Assembly (NCBI RefSeq): GCF_000372405.1 | Contig: NZ_AQVC01000001.1 | Location: 1 to 64,000, forward strand | Length of the DNA: 64,000 nucleotides | From: Porphyromonas somerae DSM 23386 | Lineage (GTDB): Bacteria; Bacteroidota; Bacteroidia; Bacteroidales; Porphyromonadaceae | Reading direction: 5' to 3' | In this document: positions 62,023 through 64,000 of the stretch, in pieces | Numbering within the stretch: the first letter of the stretch is position 1 | Layout of the letters: every line of letters begins with the position of its first letter | The notes under the pieces: generated by a model | Database searches by the model: none | What the model was told of the DNA's origin: nothing | Seen by the model: the letters and a program-made list of their open reading frames with translations, nothing else | Made by a program: the position numbers and the translations under genes

Positions 62023-64000
62023 CTAGGCATAGCCGTGGAGGCCACCCAAGATAAAATTAACGCCAAAGTAGGTCATCAGGATGGTCATAAACGCTACTAT
62101 TAGATAGGCGTGTAGGAATCTCTCCTTTCTGAAAGCTTTGAGGACACCTTGGTGTAATGGTAAGGCATAGACCAGCATCGTGATGAGTGCCCAGGTCTCT
62201 TTGGGGTCCCACCCCCAGTATCTACCCCACGAGATATTGGCCCATACCGCTCCGATAAATATACCGGCGGTGAGCAAGAAGAGTGCGGGATAGAGTAGCA
62301 AGCGACTGAGCTGAGTCAGTTGCTCGGTGGGCTTTCCCTTCCTCAGTAGCACCAGTCCTGTAATCCCATTAAAGAAAAGGAAGCAGAAGAGAGTGTAGGA
62401 GAGCATCATCACGATCACATGGATACTCAGGAGCGGAGAGCTGAGCACTGGCATTAGTGGGGTCATCTGCGGATTGCTCTCCCCCATCACAGAGACCATA
62501 AGTGCCAGGCCACTGGATAGCATTCCAAAAGAGAGGAAGAGGTCGGAGTGCCAACTGAGGAAAAAGGCTATAAGCAGGATAGTGAGTGCCAAGAACTGCA
62601 TCGTCTCAAATCCATTACTTAGAGGGATATGTCCGGCTGATACCCCTCTCAGTGTACTGCAAACTATCAAGTATAGAGCTGCTAAGCCGATAAGTGACTG
62701 ACCTATCCTTTTCAGCAACCGAAATGCATTTTGCTCCCTCAGACGGTTGCTCAATATAAGGATGTAATAGAAAACCCCTAGCAATATCAAGGTAATCGCC
62801 AGTGGTAGCGTGTGGGATAGTTGGTTGTAGAGCCTTTCACTCTGGAAGCGACCCTCAGAGGGTAATAGCTCACCCGCTTTCTTTTGCTGGTAAAGACGTA
62901 TCTTCTCTAAGGTCTTAGTGAGTCCATCATAATTGTGGGTGCGGGTAAGCTCGGTGAGATAATCTGTGGAGCGACGGATAAAGAGCCATTCCTCCTCAGG
63001 GAGGTCGGTGGGCAAACGGTCGGCCTGTGCCATCCATCGGATGCTTCCTCCCTCTGGTATTGGAAACATCTTTATCGCTTGCCCTGAGAGTAGAGAGCCG
63101 ACAATATTGTACTTTTCGTAGAGTGCCAGCACGTCTCTTGCCTCAGACTCGGGTAGATGACCTGTATTGAGTGCTTCGAGTGCTTTAGATAGCTTCATTT
63201 CCCCTGCTTCATCAAAGAAATCTTGCCAGCTGACATACCTCTTCTCCGTACCCAAAAGGGAGCGCATCGGAGCGCCCTTCACTCGAATCATAGGCACCTC
63301 AATCCAATCGGAAGGATAGAGTAGCCACCCAGTGAGTACCTGCTCGGCAGTGAGGCCTTTGTAAGAGGGTTTGCCATACAGCTTGGTCACAAGATCACGA
63401 GCGAACGATTGCATGGGGCAGATACGCCCATTGTGGTAAACATATAATTGACCGAACTGCTCCGCTTGTGTCGGTGGCATCACGCCTGGAAGGGCACGGT
63501 CACTAGATGCATAAGCACTCTGCGAAGTACAGAGCAATAGGAGAGGAAGGAGCAGCATCGGCACCACCTTTCGTGCATGAGATAGTTGCCTTAGCGTCCG
63601 ACGGAATTCGCCCTTCGGATCTATCAAGACTAGGATCATGGCCACTAAGAGCAGCCCATAGCCACAGTAGGTAAAAGCAATGCCCCAGGGGTCATAGACA
63701 ACGCTGAGCCGCACCCCTTTTTGGTCCTCATCATAGCCACTTTGGTAAAAACGGTACTGCCGATGATGTCCAATGTGATTCATTGAGACCCGTTCTGCCC
63801 CACCATAATCAAAGCGGAGCAAGCTCACAAAGTCCATAGGCGACTGTGTACCGGTATAATAGAGTATTTCAAACGATTCCAAATTTACGGTAAAGGGGAG
63901 CTTCACACTCTTCCCCTCCTTAGTGGTAAAGGAGCTAGCGGCTTCTCCCTTATAGAGGTAAAGGTCGCCCCTTTGGGAAAAGAAATAAGTGAGCCCGGAG
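62023..64000 (-). CDS. CcsBA-type cytochrome c assembly protein (N-terminus beyond window)
   Basis: The frame is open to the window edge (in-frame codons back to 63999), so the start is missing; at least 659 residues are present. The upstream part (about 1-115) resembles the CcsB/ResB periplasmic region and its last membrane helix. The C-terminal part is CcsA-like, with about eight helices and the heme-handling WWD motif WGRYWGWDPKETWAL. Fused CcsBA proteins attach heme to c-type cytochromes; in this group they often lie beside nrfA/nrfH for nitrite reduction, which would be outside the window. Family call is good, neighbour unknown. Confidence 0.87.
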   Translation of the reverse strand, partial: SGLTYFFSQRGDLYLYKGEAASSFTTKEGKSVKLPFTVNLESFEILYYTGTQSPMDFVSLLRFDYGGAERVSMNHIGHHRQYRFYQSGYDEDQKGVRLSVVYDPWGIAFTYCGYGLLLVAMILVLIDPKGEFRRTLRQLSHARKVVPMLLLPLLLLCTSQSAYASSDRALPGVMPPTQAEQFGQLYVYHNGRICPMQSFARDLVTKLYGKPSYKGLTAEQVLTGWLLYPSDWIEVPMIRVKGAPMRSLLGTEKRYVSWQDFFDEAGEMKLSKALEALNTGHLPESEARDVLALYEKYNIVGSLLSGQAIKMFPIPEGGSIRWMAQADRLPTDLPEEEWLFIRRSTDYLTELTRTHNYDGLTKTLEKIRLYQQKKAGELLPSEGRFQSERLYNQLSHTLPLAITLILLGVFYYILILSNRLREQNAFRLLKRIGQSLIGLAALYLIVCSTLRGVSAGHIPLSNGFETMQFLALTILLIAFFLSWHSDLFLSFGMLSSGLALMVSVMGESNPQMTPLMPVLSSPLLSIHVIVMMLSYTLFCFLFFNGITGLVLLRKGKPTEQLTQLSRLLLYPALFLLTAGIFIGAVWANISWGRYWGWDPKETWALITMLVYALPLHQGVLKAFRKERFLHAYLIVAFMTILMTYFGVNFILGGLHGYA

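Overview
The window looks like a chromosomal segment from a Porphyromonas-like member of the Bacteroidales. The evidence is a large SprA/Sov-type outer-membrane protein of the type IX secretion system, a GldE homologue beside ssb, a SusC/SusD (RagA/RagB-type) pair, several DUF families typical of Bacteroidetes, and promoters that repeatedly show the Bacteroidetes -7 element TAnnTTTG, most often TATCTTTG. Most genes are ordinary housekeeping genes. The unusual content is in the intergenic DNA.

Layout. 0-2.5 kb: the C-terminal end of an IS3-type transposase, a palindrome-rich stretch, plsC, and two complete multi-hairpin foldback elements. 2.5-6 kb: an orphan AAA ATPase, tpx, a candidate small RNA and an AI-2E-type permease. 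6-15 kb: a co-directional block of a DacB-type carboxypeptidase, a lipoprotein metalloprotease and a SusC/SusD pair, probably for peptide capture. 15-22 kb: ssb-gldE-PPTase facing ftsK-lolA-trxB, with a foldback element between the convergent ends. 22-28 kb: tsaC, ClC channel, fmt, YccF, murI and a split chromate transporter. 28-34.6 kb: PDZ/DUF4136 protein, GH125 alpha-mannosidase, DUF3256 protein, coiled-coil protein, AlaX-like editing protein, VOC protein and an S24-type regulator. 34.8-39.5 kb: a small outer-membrane protein and a HU/SPOR-thiL-thyA-folA-rluA run. 39.5-45.2 kb: M20 peptidase, MTA/SAH deaminase, purine nucleoside phosphorylase, a lipoprotein and a ROK glucokinase. 45.2-46.2 kb: a dense block of palindromic repeats. 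46.2-56.2 kb: metG-mnmA converging on the 6-kb sprA, which follows ruvA, then tRNA-Cys. 56.3-58.4 kb: a Doc/RhuM-like two-gene cassette enclosed by 58-bp inverted repeats, next to a MITE-like element. 58.4-64 kb: a TonB-dependent receptor with a histidine-rich lipoprotein, and a CcsBA-type cytochrome c assembly protein that runs off the right edge.

The main discovery candidates are four dispersed repeat systems and the cassette. (1) A family of 190-280-bp foldback elements shares one order of five hairpins (H1-H2-H3-H2'-H1'), although the stem sequences differ between copies. (2) Two copies of a block of four ATTCCG hairpins lie in opposite orientation at 22.1 and 45.6 kb. (3) Tandem arrays built on the palindrome AGTTGCAACT occur at four loci. 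(4) MITE-like ends CAGGGGTTACGCATTAG border some of these blocks. (5) The Doc/RhuM-like cassette has long terminal inverted repeats but no recombinase. A ThiL homologue that has lost three expected metal-ligand aspartates is a further oddity.

All function calls come from reading motifs and recalling families; no database search or folding program was run.
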